A DNA stretch of 64,000 nt from Chloroflexota bacterium (GCA_016195815.1 JACPYX010000019.1:1-64000); one strand, 5' to 3'. Shown: positions 43,800 to 52,890, counted from the stretch's first letter. The notes: a model not told the origin generated them from the letters alone. Numbers and translations are program-made.

Positions 43800-44050
43800 C
43801 AAAATTACTTTTTTCGACGGTGAATCTGTTCCATCATTAAACCAAGCTCGATTTGTTTCCGCTCGATCTGCCTGCCGCTTCTTTTCCACCGCCCAAAGCG
43901 GACTCTGCGTGACCAGGTTCGGTGACCTCCCTTCAAACGATTGCTTCGGATGGTTTCGACATGACGGAAAACGCCGCCTGCTCAACCATCTTCGCAATAG
44001 CGTCAAATTTTCATGGTGATACAATCCAACAGAGTTCCACGGAGGCATTC

Positions 44051-45742
44051 ATGCAGTCAGAAAAATTACGCGCCCGCTATCGTTACATTATGTGGTTCTT
44101 TACGCGCGCCACCGCAAATTTTATTTTCTGGGAACTATTTTTGCCGCGCATCGGTCTGCGCGGCGTGACGCGCCGCACACGTTCCGGGCGTTATAAAAAG
44201 ATCGCAGCGCAATTTCGCGCGCTGGCGATTCACATGGGCGGAGTCATGATCAAGGTGGGGCAGTTCCTTTCGGCGCGGCTCGATATTCTTCCGCCGGAAA
44301 TTACGGATGAACTTGCCGGCTTGCAGGACGAAGTTCCAGCGGAAGACTTTGCCGCGATCCGCCAATTGGCAGAGGCCGAGTTTGAGATGCCGCTGGAGGA
44401 AAAATTCGAAGTGTTTGAAGCGGAACCGCTGGCAGCCGCTTCATTAGGCCAGGTTCACCGCGCCCGGCTGAGGGTCGGGGCGCCTGAAGCGGAAGAGTTT
44501 CGCGATGTCGTTGTGAAGATACAGCGTCCGTTCATCGGGCAATTGATTGATGTTGATTTTTCCGCGCTGCGAAAAGTTGGCGGCTGGCTGCAAAAATATA
44601 AACCCATCAGCAAACGCGTCAACGTGCCCGCGTTGATCGAAGAGTTGTCGGGAACGGTTCACCGCGAAATTGATTACCTGGCCGAGGGAAAAAACGCCGA
44701 GCTGTTTGCCGGGAATTTCAAAGACCGAAAACATGTGCATGTGCCGCGTGTAGTTTGGAGTCATACCACGGCGCGCGCCTTGACGCTTGAAAATGTTTTT
44801 GCGATCAAGATCACGGATTATGACGCCATTACTGCCGCCGGAATTGACCGCGGCGAAGTGGCCAAAGTTTTACTGGATACATATCTCAAGCAGATTTTTG
44901 AAGACGGATTTTTTCACGCAGACCCGCATCCCGGAAATATGTTCATCACACCGATGCCTGCAATAAAGAAGAAAAAAGTAAATTGGCGTTTGACGTTTGT
45001 GGATTTTGGAATGGTGGGCGAAGTGCCCGAAAATTTGCGGGATGGACTGCGCGAATTATTGATCGGCATTGGTATGCGCGATTCGGCGCGCGTGGTGAAA
45101 TCATATACAACGCTGGGTGTTTTGCTCCCGGGCGCAGATTTGAAATTGCTCGAAGAAGCCGAAGCGCAGTTGTTCGAACGCTTCTGGGGTATGTCCATGA
45201 GCGAACTGCGTAAGATCAATCATGCCGAGATGGCGCAGTTCGCAATACAATTCCGCGAGTTGGTGTATGAAATGCCTTTCCAGTTGCCACATAATTTGCT
45301 GCTGCTTGGGCGGACGGTCGCCATCCTTTCAGGCATGTGCAGCGGGCTCGACCCGAACTTCAATGTTTGGGAACAGCTTTCACCGTACGCGCAAAAACTT
45401 GTGGCGAGCGAGGTCGGTTCGAACTGGGAAGTTTGGCTGGATGAGATCGGGGAGTTGGTCAAACAGTTGGTGGCTCTGCCCGCGCAAGCGGGACGGGTTT
45501 TGGCGCGGTTGGAGCGCGGCGACTTGAATGTCAACATGCCGCAGGTCAACCGCCAACTTTATCATCTCGAAAGCGCGATCAACCGGCTGGTTGGGGGCCT
45601 TGTCTTCGCGGCTTTTCTGTTCGGCGGCGTCCTGCTATATCGTTCGGGAGACGCGTTGCCCGGTTATATTTTTTGGTCGCTCTCGGGCCTTACTTTGTTG
45701 TGGATGGCTTTTCTTTCGCGCGGACATTCCCCCTGGCGCTGA
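44051..45742 (+). CDS. ubiB: ABC1/UbiB-family atypical kinase
   Basis: The 563-residue product belongs to the UbiB/AarF group that supports quinone biosynthesis or lipid handling. KVGQFLSARLDILPPE is the KxGQ region; LAAASLGQVHRARL is the ATP-binding Ala-rich loop. HREIDYLAEGKNAELF, FFHADPHPGNMF (catalytic Asp) and FVDFGMVGEV (metal Asp) complete the kinase-like core. Two C-terminal membrane segments (LVFAAFLFGGVLLY, YIFWSLSGLTLLWMAF) anchor it. The start is ATG 44051 with GGAGG 5 bases upstream. Its link with the UbiA genes about 9 kb upstream is only suggestive. Confidence 0.9.
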   Translation: MQSEKLRARYRYIMWFFTRATANFIFWELFLPRIGLRGVTRRTRSGRYKKIAAQFRALAIHMGGVMIKVGQFLSARLDILPPEITDELAGLQDEVPAEDFAAIRQLAEAEFEMPLEEKFEVFEAEPLAAASLGQVHRARLRVGAPEAEEFRDVVVKIQRPFIGQLIDVDFSALRKVGGWLQKYKPISKRVNVPALIEELSGTVHREIDYLAEGKNAELFAGNFKDRKHVHVPRVVWSHTTARALTLENVFAIKITDYDAITAAGIDRGEVAKVLLDTYLKQIFEDGFFHADPHPGNMFITPMPAIKKKKVNWRLTFVDFGMVGEVPENLRDGLRELLIGIGMRDSARVVKSYTTLGVLLPGADLKLLEEAEAQLFERFWGMSMSELRKINHAEMAQFAIQFRELVYEMPFQLPHNLLLLGRTVAILSGMCSGLDPNFNVWEQLSPYAQKLVASEVGSNWEVWLDEIGELVKQLVALPAQAGRVLARLERGDLNVNMPQVNRQLYHLESAINRLVGGLVFAAFLFGGVLLYRSGDALPGYIFWSLSGLTLLWMAFLSRGHSPWR

Positions 45743-45751
45743 TTTATGCAC

Positions 45752-45873
45752 CACTGAGACACGGAGAAAAAATTTTAAAGGAGCTTAACGCAACCCTGCC
45801 ATTACGGGCAGTGCAAGGGAAGACGCAAAGCCGCGAAGAAAAAATTTCCTGCGACTCTGCGTCTCTGCGTTGA
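45752..45873. repeat. Degenerate CGCAAAG/CTCTGCGT intergenic repeat
   Basis: The gap after the UbiB-like gene carries CACTGAGACACGGAG, then GACGCAAAGCCGCGAAGAAAA (from about 45821) and an inverted GCGACTCTGCGTCTCTGCGTT. A related string (CGCAAAGGGCGCCAAGAAAA) occurs near 27375. It looks like decayed repeat DNA and not a gene. Confidence 0.45.
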
Positions 45874-45892
45874 ATCTTTTGGCGGCCTTGCG

Positions 45893-46111
45893 TTATTCTG
45901 CTTTTTTGTCCATGCGTTCGAGGGCGGCATCCAGCACACTGCGGAAGGCAAGCAGCATTTCCTTGCGCGCCTTGCGGCGATGCTCGATAAATTCGGGTGG
46001 CAGGAAAGCTTTGATGCTCTCGCGCATTTCCTCGCGCGCGGTTTTGACGTGCTCGCGGGCCTCTTCAGGGATGCGGTCTGCGAATTTTCGTTTGGAAGTT
46101 TTTTCAGGCAT
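45893..46111 (-). CDS. Small charged helical protein, unknown
   Basis: The 72-residue product is rich in Lys, Arg and Glu and is predicted wholly helical (EEAREHVKTAREEMRESIKAF, EHRRKARKEMLLAFRSVLDAALERMDKK). I do not recognise a family. TTGACC (46160-46165) and TATAAT (46138-46143, minus strand, 16-base spacer) form a good promoter. It is divergent from the hydrolase-ligase gene with which it shares a palindrome, so it may be a partner or regulator of that gene. Confidence 0.6.
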   Translation of the reverse strand: MPEKTSKRKFADRIPEEAREHVKTAREEMRESIKAFLPPEFIEHRRKARKEMLLAFRSVLDAALERMDKKAE

Positions 46112-46137
46112 GGGGTACCTCGCTTTCTCTTGGAGTA

Positions 46138-46203
46138 ATTATAAGCCTTAACACACAATGGTCAATTTCATAAATTGACAGCGGGCAGGGTCTCATGTAC
46201 ACT
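46138..46203. promoter_or_regulatory. Divergent promoters sharing a palindrome over both -35 boxes
   Basis: Leftward: TTGACC (46160-46165, minus) and TATAAT (46138-46143, minus), 16 bases apart. Rightward: TTGACA (46175-46180) and TACACT (46198-46203), 17 bases apart. The perfect inverted repeat TCAATTT-CAT-AAATTGA (46162-46178) spans both -35 elements, a typical layout for an operator that controls both genes. Confidence 0.6.
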
Positions 46204-46209
46204 TTCTTC

Positions 46210-48708
46210 ATGGACATAGACCTCGATCTATACCGCCGCGAAATTCGCGTTTCTTCAGACCCACTGGTGCGGCTTTCGGCCATTGATGTTTCGCCCGATC
46301 ATCCCCAGCGGACTTTTATTTTTCTCCACGGGTTTGGCGGACAGGCCGAGCAATGGCATTACCAACTTCAAAAATTTTCGCTTGAGAACCGCGTCATCGC
46401 CCTTGACCTGCGCGGGCACGGCTTTTCAGACAAGCCCGCGCGCGGCTATGAGATGACTCGTATCCAGGCCGATCTCGATAGCGTTTTGGATGTGTTGAAG
46501 GTCAGCGATAAATTTGTGTTGATCGGGCATTCCTTCGGCGGCGCAATCGCAACGGAATATGCAGTTCATCACCCCGAACGCGTCGAACGCCTGGTATTGA
46601 TTGCGTCTGCAGGTGAGTTCAAATTACAGGCTTTGTTTCGCCTCGGGTTGAATATGCCCAATTGGTCTTTGCGCCTGGTCGGTTTGTTCACTCGCAAATG
46701 GTTGTCTGCGCCGCCGCACACTCTCAAGCCTTTTTACAAACAAAACCTTTCCAAGTGGGTGGGTTGGGATAAGTTTAAATCTTTGCAAGTTCCAACGCTT
46801 GTCATTCGCGGCAACCGTGACCAGGTCTTTGAGCGGGCTTTCTTCGAAGTGACGAACAGTATTCCCGCCGCGCAGGAAGCGGACATCGGCGTCTCCGGTC
46901 ACATGGTCATGCTTGAACGACGCGAAGCGGTCAATCGCGCCATCGAGCGTTTTCTCGAAGATGAAGGCCGGCGTTCATGGCGTGAGACTTCAGCCGTCAT
47001 CCGAAACGCTGAAAAACGCGGCGCAAGGAAAATCGGCGGGCGCGATGCCCTGCGGAAAGCGCGTCCGTGGCTGGCGCATTACGAAAACGGCGTGCCCTAC
47101 ACAATTGGCATTCCAAATATTCCCCTGCATCATATTTTGCGTTCAGCGGTCAGGCGTTTCCCGCTTCGCCCGGCGATCTATTTTGAGGGAAGCCGTCATT
47201 CGTATCGGCATTTGAATCATGAAGCCAATCGCTTTGCCAATGCCCTGCTTGGTTTGGGCGTGGGCAAAGGCGCGCGCGTGGTGTTGTTATTGCCTAACAC
47301 GCCGCAAATGGTGATTGGTTTTTATGGAACCATGAAGGCTGGGGCAACGGCCGTTTTTATTCCGCCGATGATCGAACCGGATGAAGTGGTGCGCCAAGTC
47401 AAGGATGCGGATGCGAGCGTGCTTGTAACTCTTGCTCCGTGGGCCGGGCTGGCGCGTCAAATCCAACGGGGCAGCGGGGTGCCGCACGTTGTGCTGACCG
47501 ACCCGGCTGAATATTTGTCCGCGCCGAAGTATCTTATTTCCCGCTGGCGCAATCGCGGCTTCGATGTTCCAAATGCCATCCGCTGGAATCGCTGGCTGGG
47601 CAGCGAAAGCAACAAGTCGCCGACGGTGGATGTACAGCCTGAAGATTTGGCTGTCCTTCAATATACCGGCGGCACGACCGGACAGGCCAAGGGCGTGATG
47701 TTGTCTCACCGTAATCTGGTTGCCAATGCGCTCCAGACTCGTCACTGGATGCCGGAAGCGGCGGAAGGCAAAGAGAGATTCTTGTGCGTTGTTCCGTTCT
47801 TTCATAGTTATGGATTGACGACCGCGCTGAATGTGCCGGTGGCGCTGGCCGCACCGATGGTCATCAAGGCGCAGTTCCAGATCGTGGAAATTCTCAAGGC
47901 CATCAAAAAATATAAGCCGACCATTTTTACCGGCGTCCCGAACATGTATGTTGCCATCAATAATTTTCGCGGCGTGCGGAAGTATGGAATTCAATCCATC
48001 AAAGCCTGCATCAGCGGTTCGGCGCCGCTGCCGGTTGAAGTGCAGGAGTCGTTTCAGAAATTAACCAAAGGCCGCCTCGTCGAAGGTTACGGCCTGACGG
48101 AAGCCTCGCCTGTCACACACGCCAATCCATTAGGGGGCGAGGGAAGAGTCGGTAGTATCGGCCTCCCGCTCCCGTCCACGGAAGCCGCGGTGGTAGACTT
48201 GGTGCATTCGAATAAACCGGTTAAGCCCGGTCAGATTGGCGAGTTGGCCGTGCGCGGTCCGCAAGTGATGCTGGGCTATTGGAAGAATCTCAAAGCTACC
48301 GATGAAGTCCTGACGAAGGATGGTTGGTTGTTGACCGGCGATGTGGCGCAAATGGATGAAGACGGATTTTTCCGCATCGTGGCGCGCAAGGCCGACATGT
48401 GGTACGCTTCGCGTTCCAAACCCGGAAAGAAACCGGCCTTCCCGCGCGATGTGGAAGAAGTGATCTATGAAATTCCGCAAGTGAAGGAAGTGGCCGTGGT
48501 TGCGGTCGCCGGACAACCGATCGCTTTCGTGATTGCAGGGCGCGAACGGCCTGCGCCTGAGTCGGTGATCGCGTATTGCAAACGCCGATTGCCGCCGGAC
48601 CTCGTCCCGCTCTTTGTGATTTTCATGGACGACTTTCCGCGCACTTTCATTGGCAAGGTATTACGAAGAGAGTTAGCAAAAAGATATGAGCAACACGAAT
48701 CAAATTGA
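46210..48708 (+). CDS. Fused alpha/beta-hydrolase and AMP-dependent acyl-CoA-ligase-like protein
   Basis: The 832-residue product joins two enzymes. Residues about 10-265 form an alpha/beta-hydrolase with nucleophile Ser108 in GHSFGG and a late His in SGHMVMLE. Residues about 300-832 form an adenylate-forming ligase with YTGGTTGQAKG (485-495), GYGLTEASPVTH and the catalytic Lys816 in GKVLRREL. The A8 hinge after RKADM (726-730) has WYASRSKPGKKPAFP in place of the usual Gly-rich loop, about five residues longer. It may activate and then hydrolyse or transfer an acyl group; the olefin-pathway OleBC fusion is an alternative, but no oleA/oleD is nearby. ATG 46210 lies 6 bases after the -10 box. 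Confidence 0.78.
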   Translation: MDIDLDLYRREIRVSSDPLVRLSAIDVSPDHPQRTFIFLHGFGGQAEQWHYQLQKFSLENRVIALDLRGHGFSDKPARGYEMTRIQADLDSVLDVLKVSDKFVLIGHSFGGAIATEYAVHHPERVERLVLIASAGEFKLQALFRLGLNMPNWSLRLVGLFTRKWLSAPPHTLKPFYKQNLSKWVGWDKFKSLQVPTLVIRGNRDQVFERAFFEVTNSIPAAQEADIGVSGHMVMLERREAVNRAIERFLEDEGRRSWRETSAVIRNAEKRGARKIGGRDALRKARPWLAHYENGVPYTIGIPNIPLHHILRSAVRRFPLRPAIYFEGSRHSYRHLNHEANRFANALLGLGVGKGARVVLLLPNTPQMVIGFYGTMKAGATAVFIPPMIEPDEVVRQVKDADASVLVTLAPWAGLARQIQRGSGVPHVVLTDPAEYLSAPKYLISRWRNRGFDVPNAIRWNRWLGSESNKSPTVDVQPEDLAVLQYTGGTTGQAKGVMLSHRNLVANALQTRHWMPEAAEGKERFLCVVPFFHSYGLTTALNVPVALAAPMVIKAQFQIVEILKAIKKYKPTIFTGVPNMYVAINNFRGVRKYGIQSIKACISGSAPLPVEVQESFQKLTKGRLVEGYGLTEASPVTHANPLGGEGRVGSIGLPLPSTEAAVVDLVHSNKPVKPGQIGELAVRGPQVMLGYWKNLKATDEVLTKDGWLLTGDVAQMDEDGFFRIVARKADMWYASRSKPGKKPAFPRDVEEVIYEIPQVKEVAVVAVAGQPIAFVIAGRERPAPESVIAYCKRRLPPDLVPLFVIFMDDFPRTFIGKVLRRELAKRYEQHESN

Positions 48709-49522
48709 AAGCAAAACATTCAACGCGCCATCTGCAACAAATTATGTATCACAAGGCGAAGGCGCGCCGGTCATTATGGTGCATGGGCTGGCGGCATCGC
48801 TTCATGATTGGGATTTTCTTCTTCCTGAACTTGCAAAAGCGGGGTACGCAGGCTATGCCTTGGACCTGCTCGGTCACGGCGAGAGTCCCAAACCCGAGTC
48901 GCGCGCCTATCAAGTGGGCTGGCTCTTCGATCATTTCGAGCAATGGCTGGACTCCCTGGAATTGGACTCGCCCGCTGTTTTGGTTGGACACTCGCTCGGC
49001 GGTTATCTCGTTCTCGAATATGCGCGCCGCTTCCCCGCCCGCATCCGCGGCCTGATTCTTGCTGATCCGTTTTACTCCCTCTCGCAATTGCCCGCCGCTT
49101 TGCGGCTGACGTATCGGCATCCATCCCTGAGCGGACTCGTGGCTGGCAGAACGCCTGAATGGTTGTTCCGCATCATTATTGATTTCACCAGCGCTGTTAT
49201 GGGACACAGCAGCGGCGCGCTTCATGCCCTGCCGGAGCATATCCGCGCGCAGACTGCACAGGATTACATCCGCACTGCGCCGGGCGTATACAACATTCCA
49301 AACTCCGGTTTCGACCTTGCGCCGTACCTAGATTCTATTTCGACTCCAACTCTAGTTGTGTGGGGTGAACGGGATCAAACGCTTGCGCCGTCTTCTTTTG
49401 CAAATCTTGTTAACGCGTTGCCAAGCGCCAGAGCAGAACATATCCGCGCCGGGCATGTGCCGCATCAATCCCATGCGGACTGGTTTAACAAGCTGGCATT
49501 GGATTTCTTGAATACTCTTTAA
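48686..49522 (+). CDS. Alpha/beta-hydrolase
   Basis: The 278-residue product has IMVHGLAASLHDWDF (oxyanion hole), GHSLGGYLVLEY (nucleophile Ser), the acid near LVVWGERDQTLAP and the His in RAGHVPHQSH. No signal peptide is seen. It overlaps the end of the hydrolase-ligase fusion by 23 bases, so it is co-translated. It is only distantly similar to the hydrolase half of that fusion. The substrate is unknown; an acyl-CoA or ester product of the fused enzyme is a reasonable guess. Confidence 0.85.
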   Translation: MSNTNQIESKTFNAPSATNYVSQGEGAPVIMVHGLAASLHDWDFLLPELAKAGYAGYALDLLGHGESPKPESRAYQVGWLFDHFEQWLDSLELDSPAVLVGHSLGGYLVLEYARRFPARIRGLILADPFYSLSQLPAALRLTYRHPSLSGLVAGRTPEWLFRIIIDFTSAVMGHSSGALHALPEHIRAQTAQDYIRTAPGVYNIPNSGFDLAPYLDSISTPTLVVWGERDQTLAPSSFANLVNALPSARAEHIRAGHVPHQSHADWFNKLALDFLNTL

Positions 49523-49583
49523 CGCTTTTCCTACGCTCATCTTAATAAGTGCGATTTTTTAAGGTCTATCCCCTATGTGGCCC

Positions 49584-49612
49584 TTGAGGCTGCTTTTTAT
49601 CTATGTTAGAAT
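49584..49612 (+). promoter_or_regulatory. Promoter of nrdR-nrdJ
   Basis: TTGAGG (49584-49589) and TAGAAT (49607-49612) are 17 bases apart, matching four and five of six consensus positions. The expected start site is close to 49619, directly before two NrdR-box-like sites. Confidence 0.6.
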
Positions 49613-49620
49613 GCGCCTAC

Positions 49621-49664
49621 TTCGCTATATATACGGGGTTTTCGCTGAAACATCCTATATATGG
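49621..49664 (+). promoter_or_regulatory. Two NrdR-box-like operators
   Basis: CTATATATAC (49625-49634) and CTATATATGG (49655-49664) match the core of the known NrdR box (CwATATATwG), with one mismatch each. They are exactly 30 bases apart, about three helical turns, as NrdR box pairs usually are. They lie between the promoter and nrdR. Confidence 0.65.
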
Positions 49665-49701
49665 CGCTGACATTTGTTCTAATTATTCGGAGCCAACCGC
49701 A

Positions 49702-50151
49702 ATGCGGTGTCCATACTGCCAGTACCACGATTCAAAAGTCCTCGATACTTCGCACGATAGCCACGGCGGCATTCGTCGCAGGCGCGAGTGCTTTAAATGC
49801 AAACAACGCTTCAGCACGTATGAGCGCCCGATTTTGGCGATTCCACTCATTGTCAAGCAGGACGGCACGCGGGAGGAATTCGACCGTGAGAAGCTGGCGC
49901 GTGGCATTCGCATTTCGTGTGCCAAGCGTCCTGTCTCGGCCGCGGACATTGAACGGCTGATCGGCCACGTTGAATCGGAATTGCAGAAAATAGGCAAGGC
50001 CGAAGTTTCATCGCGCGTGATCGGTGATATGGTTATTAATGGTTTGAAGGAAATGGACCAGATCGCGTATATCCGCTACGCCATTGTATATTTGCGCCTC
50101 GACGACCTTGGGGCGCTTCGCAAAGAAATCGATCATTTACTCGAAGGCTAA
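49702..50151 (+). CDS. nrdR: Transcriptional repressor NrdR
   Basis: NrdR senses dATP/ATP and represses ribonucleotide reductase genes. The 149-residue product from ATG 49702 has the zinc ribbon C3-x2-C6 and C30-x2-C33 (RCPYCQ, ECFKCKQRFSTYER). The ATP-cone follows (VKQDGTREEFDREKLARGIRISCAKRPVSAADIERLI). An extended reading frame upstream (from 49603) covers the operator region and is rejected. nrdJ follows after a hairpin, so the repressor and its target are linked. Confidence 0.96.
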   Translation: MRCPYCQYHDSKVLDTSHDSHGGIRRRRECFKCKQRFSTYERPILAIPLIVKQDGTREEFDREKLARGIRISCAKRPVSAADIERLIGHVESELQKIGKAEVSSRVIGDMVINGLKEMDQIAYIRYAIVYLRLDDLGALRKEIDHLLEG

Positions 50152-50154
50152 TTA

Positions 50155-50213
50155 ACGGCAGGACTCTCTCCGCTCAAGGCGGGGAGGTGTCTTTGCCGTT
50201 TTGTCTTTGTTTG
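50155..50213 (+). terminator. Hairpin with T-rich tail between nrdR and nrdJ (attenuator?)
   Basis: ACGGCA (50155-50160) pairs with TGCCGT (50194-50199), with inner GGAC/GTCT-like and CCGC/GCGG arms around TCAA. A T-rich run TTTTGTCTTTGTTTG follows. It fits an imperfect terminator that could lower nrdJ expression. The gap is too short for a cobalamin riboswitch. Confidence 0.45.
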
Positions 50214-50244
50214 TAAAAACCATTTTATCGGAGGAGAGTGTTCT

Positions 50245-52890
50245 ATGGTCGCAAAAGCATTGCCATCCAAGGTGGTTGCGTCATTGGCAACCAAGCAAGC
50301 ATCAATTTCCACCCCCGCTATGCCGAAAGGTTTGCCGAAGGTCGAACTGACTGATAATGCCCGTCAAGTACTGACGAAGCGTTACGTCCGCCGCGGCGAC
50401 GATGGTAAGCCTGCTGAGACCGTTGAAGAGATGTTCTGGCGTGTGGCTTATCACGTTGCCAAAGTGGAGCAAGCCTGGAATGGCGATGTGATCGAACATG
50501 CTAAACAGTTTTATCGTTTGTTGACCAGCAAAAAGTTTTTCCCCAATTCCCCGACTTTTACCGGCGCGGGGACTCCACTGGGTCAGCTTGCCGCATGTTT
50601 TGTTTTACCGATCACGGATGATATGGGACGAGACAGCGCCGGCATTTTCCAGACTTTACGCGACGCGGCCTTGATCCAGCAGACAGGCGGCGGCAATGGA
50701 TTCTCATTCTCGCGCCTGCGCCCGCATGGCGCGCTCGTGCAAACTTCGGCAGGACAGGCCACCGGCCCAGTTGGATTCCTGCGCGTCTATGACCATGCCT
50801 TCGGTGAGATTGCCCAGGGCGGGACGAGGAGGGGCGCCAATATGGCCGTCTTGCGCGTGGATCATCCGGATGTGGAAGACTTTATCACCTGCAAGGTCAA
50901 CGAAAATCAGATCACGAACTTTAACATTTCTGTCGGCATTACGGACGCGTTCATGCGCGCCGTAAAGAACGATGAAGAATGGGAGTTAAGATTCCCCGAC
51001 TTGATCGAGATGAAGCAAAGAGGATTTAGCGGGACGCTTGAACAGGCCAAAGCCGAAGGTATCACGATCCACACTTACAAGAAAGTCAAAGCGCGTGACC
51101 TGTTTGGCAAGATCGTCACGCAGGCGCATCACAATGGTGAGCCGGGCGTGTTGTTCCTCGACGCGTCCAACCGCTCGAACCCGGTGCCGCATTTGTATCC
51201 GCTGGAAGCGACAAACCCGTGCGGCGAGCAATGGCTTGGACCTTATGAGAACTGCTGTCTCGGTTCCGTCAATCTCAATGAGCACTGCGGCCCGGACGGC
51301 AAAGTGGATTGGGAATCGCTGCGCCAGTCTGTCGTCACATCCACGCGCTTCCTCGACGATGTGGTCGAAGCCAACGCTTATGTGCCGGCTGTGCCGCAAC
51401 TCAGCGAAGCTGCGCACCGCGCCCGCCGCATCGGCCTTGGCATCATGGGGCTGGCCGATTTGATGTATCACGTCGGCGTGAGATATGGCTCACAGGAAGG
51501 GCAGGAGTTTGGCGCGCAGATCATGGAATTCGTCCGCTATCATTCTATGAAGACCAGCATCGAGCTGGCCGAAGAACGCGGGCCTTTCCCGGCTATTCAA
51601 AACAGCATCTACGACATGGACAACATGACGTGGACGCCGCCTCAGTCGCTGGTCAGTTATCAGCATAACTGGGACCGCCCTGAAGTCCGGTGGGACGCGA
51701 TTGTGTCCGGCATCAAAAAGCATGGCATTCGCAACGCAGCGCAGACCACTGTCGCACCGACCGGCACGATTGCCACCGTCGCGGGTTGTGAAGGTTATGG
51801 CTGTGAACCGGTCTTCGCGCTGGCCTACATCCGGCACGTCAACGATAATGGCAAAGATCTCAAACTAACTTACGCCAGCCCGCGCTTCGATGCGGCTTTG
51901 AAGAAACTCGGACTCGGCGAAGAGAAGCGCCAGGAAATTGTGGAGCAGGTGATGAGCGAAGGCACCTGCCAGCACATCCGGGAAATTCCACCGGCCGTGC
52001 GCGATACCTTCGTCGTATCGGGTGACATCACTGCTGAAGAACACGTCCGTATGCAGGCGGCCTTGCAGGCTTTCGTTGATAATTCGCTTTCGAAGACTGT
52101 TAACTTTTCCGAAGGCGCAACCGTGGACGATGTGTCTCACGCATACATGCTTGCCTGGGAGCTTGGCTGCAAAGGCATCACCGTTTATGTGACCGGCTCG
52201 CGCGATAAGGTTGTGCTCGAGACAAAAGCCACTGCGGATAAAAAGGAACCGGTTCAATCCAGGCTGGAAGCGGCCCCCGTTGAAAAAACATTAACTCCGC
52301 CTGCGGCCTTAATTTGGCACGAAAGCAAAAAGCCGCGCCCGCGCGCCTTGACTGGAAAAACGTACAACATAGACACGCCCGCCGGAAAGGCTTTTATTAC
52401 TATCAACGAAAACGGCGGGACACAGCCTTTCGAAGCCTTCATCAACACCGCCAAGGCTGGTTCCGAGACCGCCGCCGTGTCCGAAGCCATCGGACGCTTA
52501 ATCTCGTACATTTTGCGGCTGGCTTCGCCCGTCGTTCCCACCGACCGGATGCGCGAAGTAGTTCGTCAACTGATCGGCATCGGCGGCGGACGTTCGCTTG
52601 GCTTTGGCCCCAACCGCGTGCGTTCCCTGCCGGATGGAATCGGGCAGGTGCTGGATCAATATCTGCGCGAAAAAGAAGGCCTGGCTTCGGCGTTCGATGA
52701 AGAGAAATCAAACACTCTTGCGAGTGCGAACGGCGGCAACGGTGGACATAAGATCGAAAACGAAATGGATTTCGCGGAAGCCACGCCGCTCCAGAAAGTT
52801 GGAGATTTATGCCCTGAATGCGGCGAGGCGGCGGTGATCAATGAAGAGGGCTGCAGGAAGTGTTACGCCTGCGGATATTCAGAGTGTTAG
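50245..52890 (+). CDS. nrdJ: Adenosylcobalamin-dependent ribonucleotide reductase (class II)
   Basis: The enzyme reduces ribonucleotides to deoxyribonucleotides with B12 and works with or without oxygen. The 881-residue product has [40 protein letters not shown] and the cysteine in NPCGEQ (C326). [30 protein letters not shown] lies in the barrel. A C-terminal zinc-type region ([26 protein letters not shown]) supplies the reducing Cys pair. A GGAGGAGAG site precedes the ATG. It is in an operon with nrdR under NrdR boxes. Confidence 0.95.
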   Translation: MVAKALPSKVVASLATKQASISTPAMPKGLPKVELTDNARQVLTKRYVRRGDDGKPAETVEEMFWRVAYHVAKVEQAWNGDVIEHAKQFYRLLTSKKFFPNSPTFTGAGTPLGQLAACFVLPITDDMGRDSAGIFQTLRDAALIQQTGGGNGFSFSRLRPHGALVQTSAGQATGPVGFLRVYDHAFGEIAQGGTRRGANMAVLRVDHPDVEDFITCKVNENQITNFNISVGITDAFMRAVKNDEEWELRFPDLIEMKQRGFSGTLEQAKAEGITIHTYKKVKARDLFGKIVTQAHHNGEPGVLFLDASNRSNPVPHLYPLEATNPCGEQWLGPYENCCLGSVNLNEHCGPDGKVDWESLRQSVVTSTRFLDDVVEANAYVPAVPQLSEAAHRARRIGLGIMGLADLMYHVGVRYGSQEGQEFGAQIMEFVRYHSMKTSIELAEERGPFPAIQNSIYDMDNMTWTPPQSLVSYQHNWDRPEVRWDAIVSGIKKHGIRNAAQTTVAPTGTIATVAGCEGYGCEPVFALAYIRHVNDNGKDLKLTYASPRFDAALKKLGLGEEKRQEIVEQVMSEGTCQHIREIPPAVRDTFVVSGDITAEEHVRMQAALQAFVDNSLSKTVNFSEGATVDDVSHAYMLAWELGCKGITVYVTGSRDKVVLETKATADKKEPVQSRLEAAPVEKTLTPPAALIWHESKKPRPRALTGKTYNIDTPAGKAFITINENGGTQPFEAFINTAKAGSETAAVSEAIGRLISYILRLASPVVPTDRMREVVRQLIGIGGGRSLGFGPNRVRSLPDGIGQVLDQYLREKEGLASAFDEEKSNTLASANGGNGGHKIENEMDFAEATPLQKVGDLCPECGEAAVINEEGCRKCYACGYSEC

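Larger units (their letters stand above)
43471..44050. other. Divergent intergenic region between rnj and the UbiB-like gene
   Basis: This 580-base gap holds no credible gene. From left to right it carries the rnj 5' leader, with a CCGCC-TTT-GGCGG hairpin at 43511-43523, and the minus-strand rnj promoter (43649-43677). Palindromic repeat copy 2 (43714-43799) follows. After that about 240 bases show no pattern I recognise, ending at the GGAGG of the rightward gene. Confidence 0.6.

Noticed and set aside
43716-44048. Minus-strand open frame across the rnj-ubiB gap
   Set aside because: It runs through the palindromic repeat and has no ribosome site or recognisable domain.
46195-46209. Upstream ATG as start of the hydrolase-ligase fusion
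   Set aside because: It lies upstream of the -10 box of the best promoter, so it would not be in the transcript. ATG 46210 fits a leaderless start.
46210-48708. OleBC olefin-biosynthesis fusion
   Set aside because: The domain order would fit, but no oleA thiolase or oleD reductase is nearby and the ligase half looks more like a FadD-type acyl-CoA ligase. Kept only as an alternative.
50152-50244. Cobalamin riboswitch before the B12-dependent reductase
   Set aside because: The gap is only 93 bases, too short for the known riboswitch, and no B12-box-like element was found.
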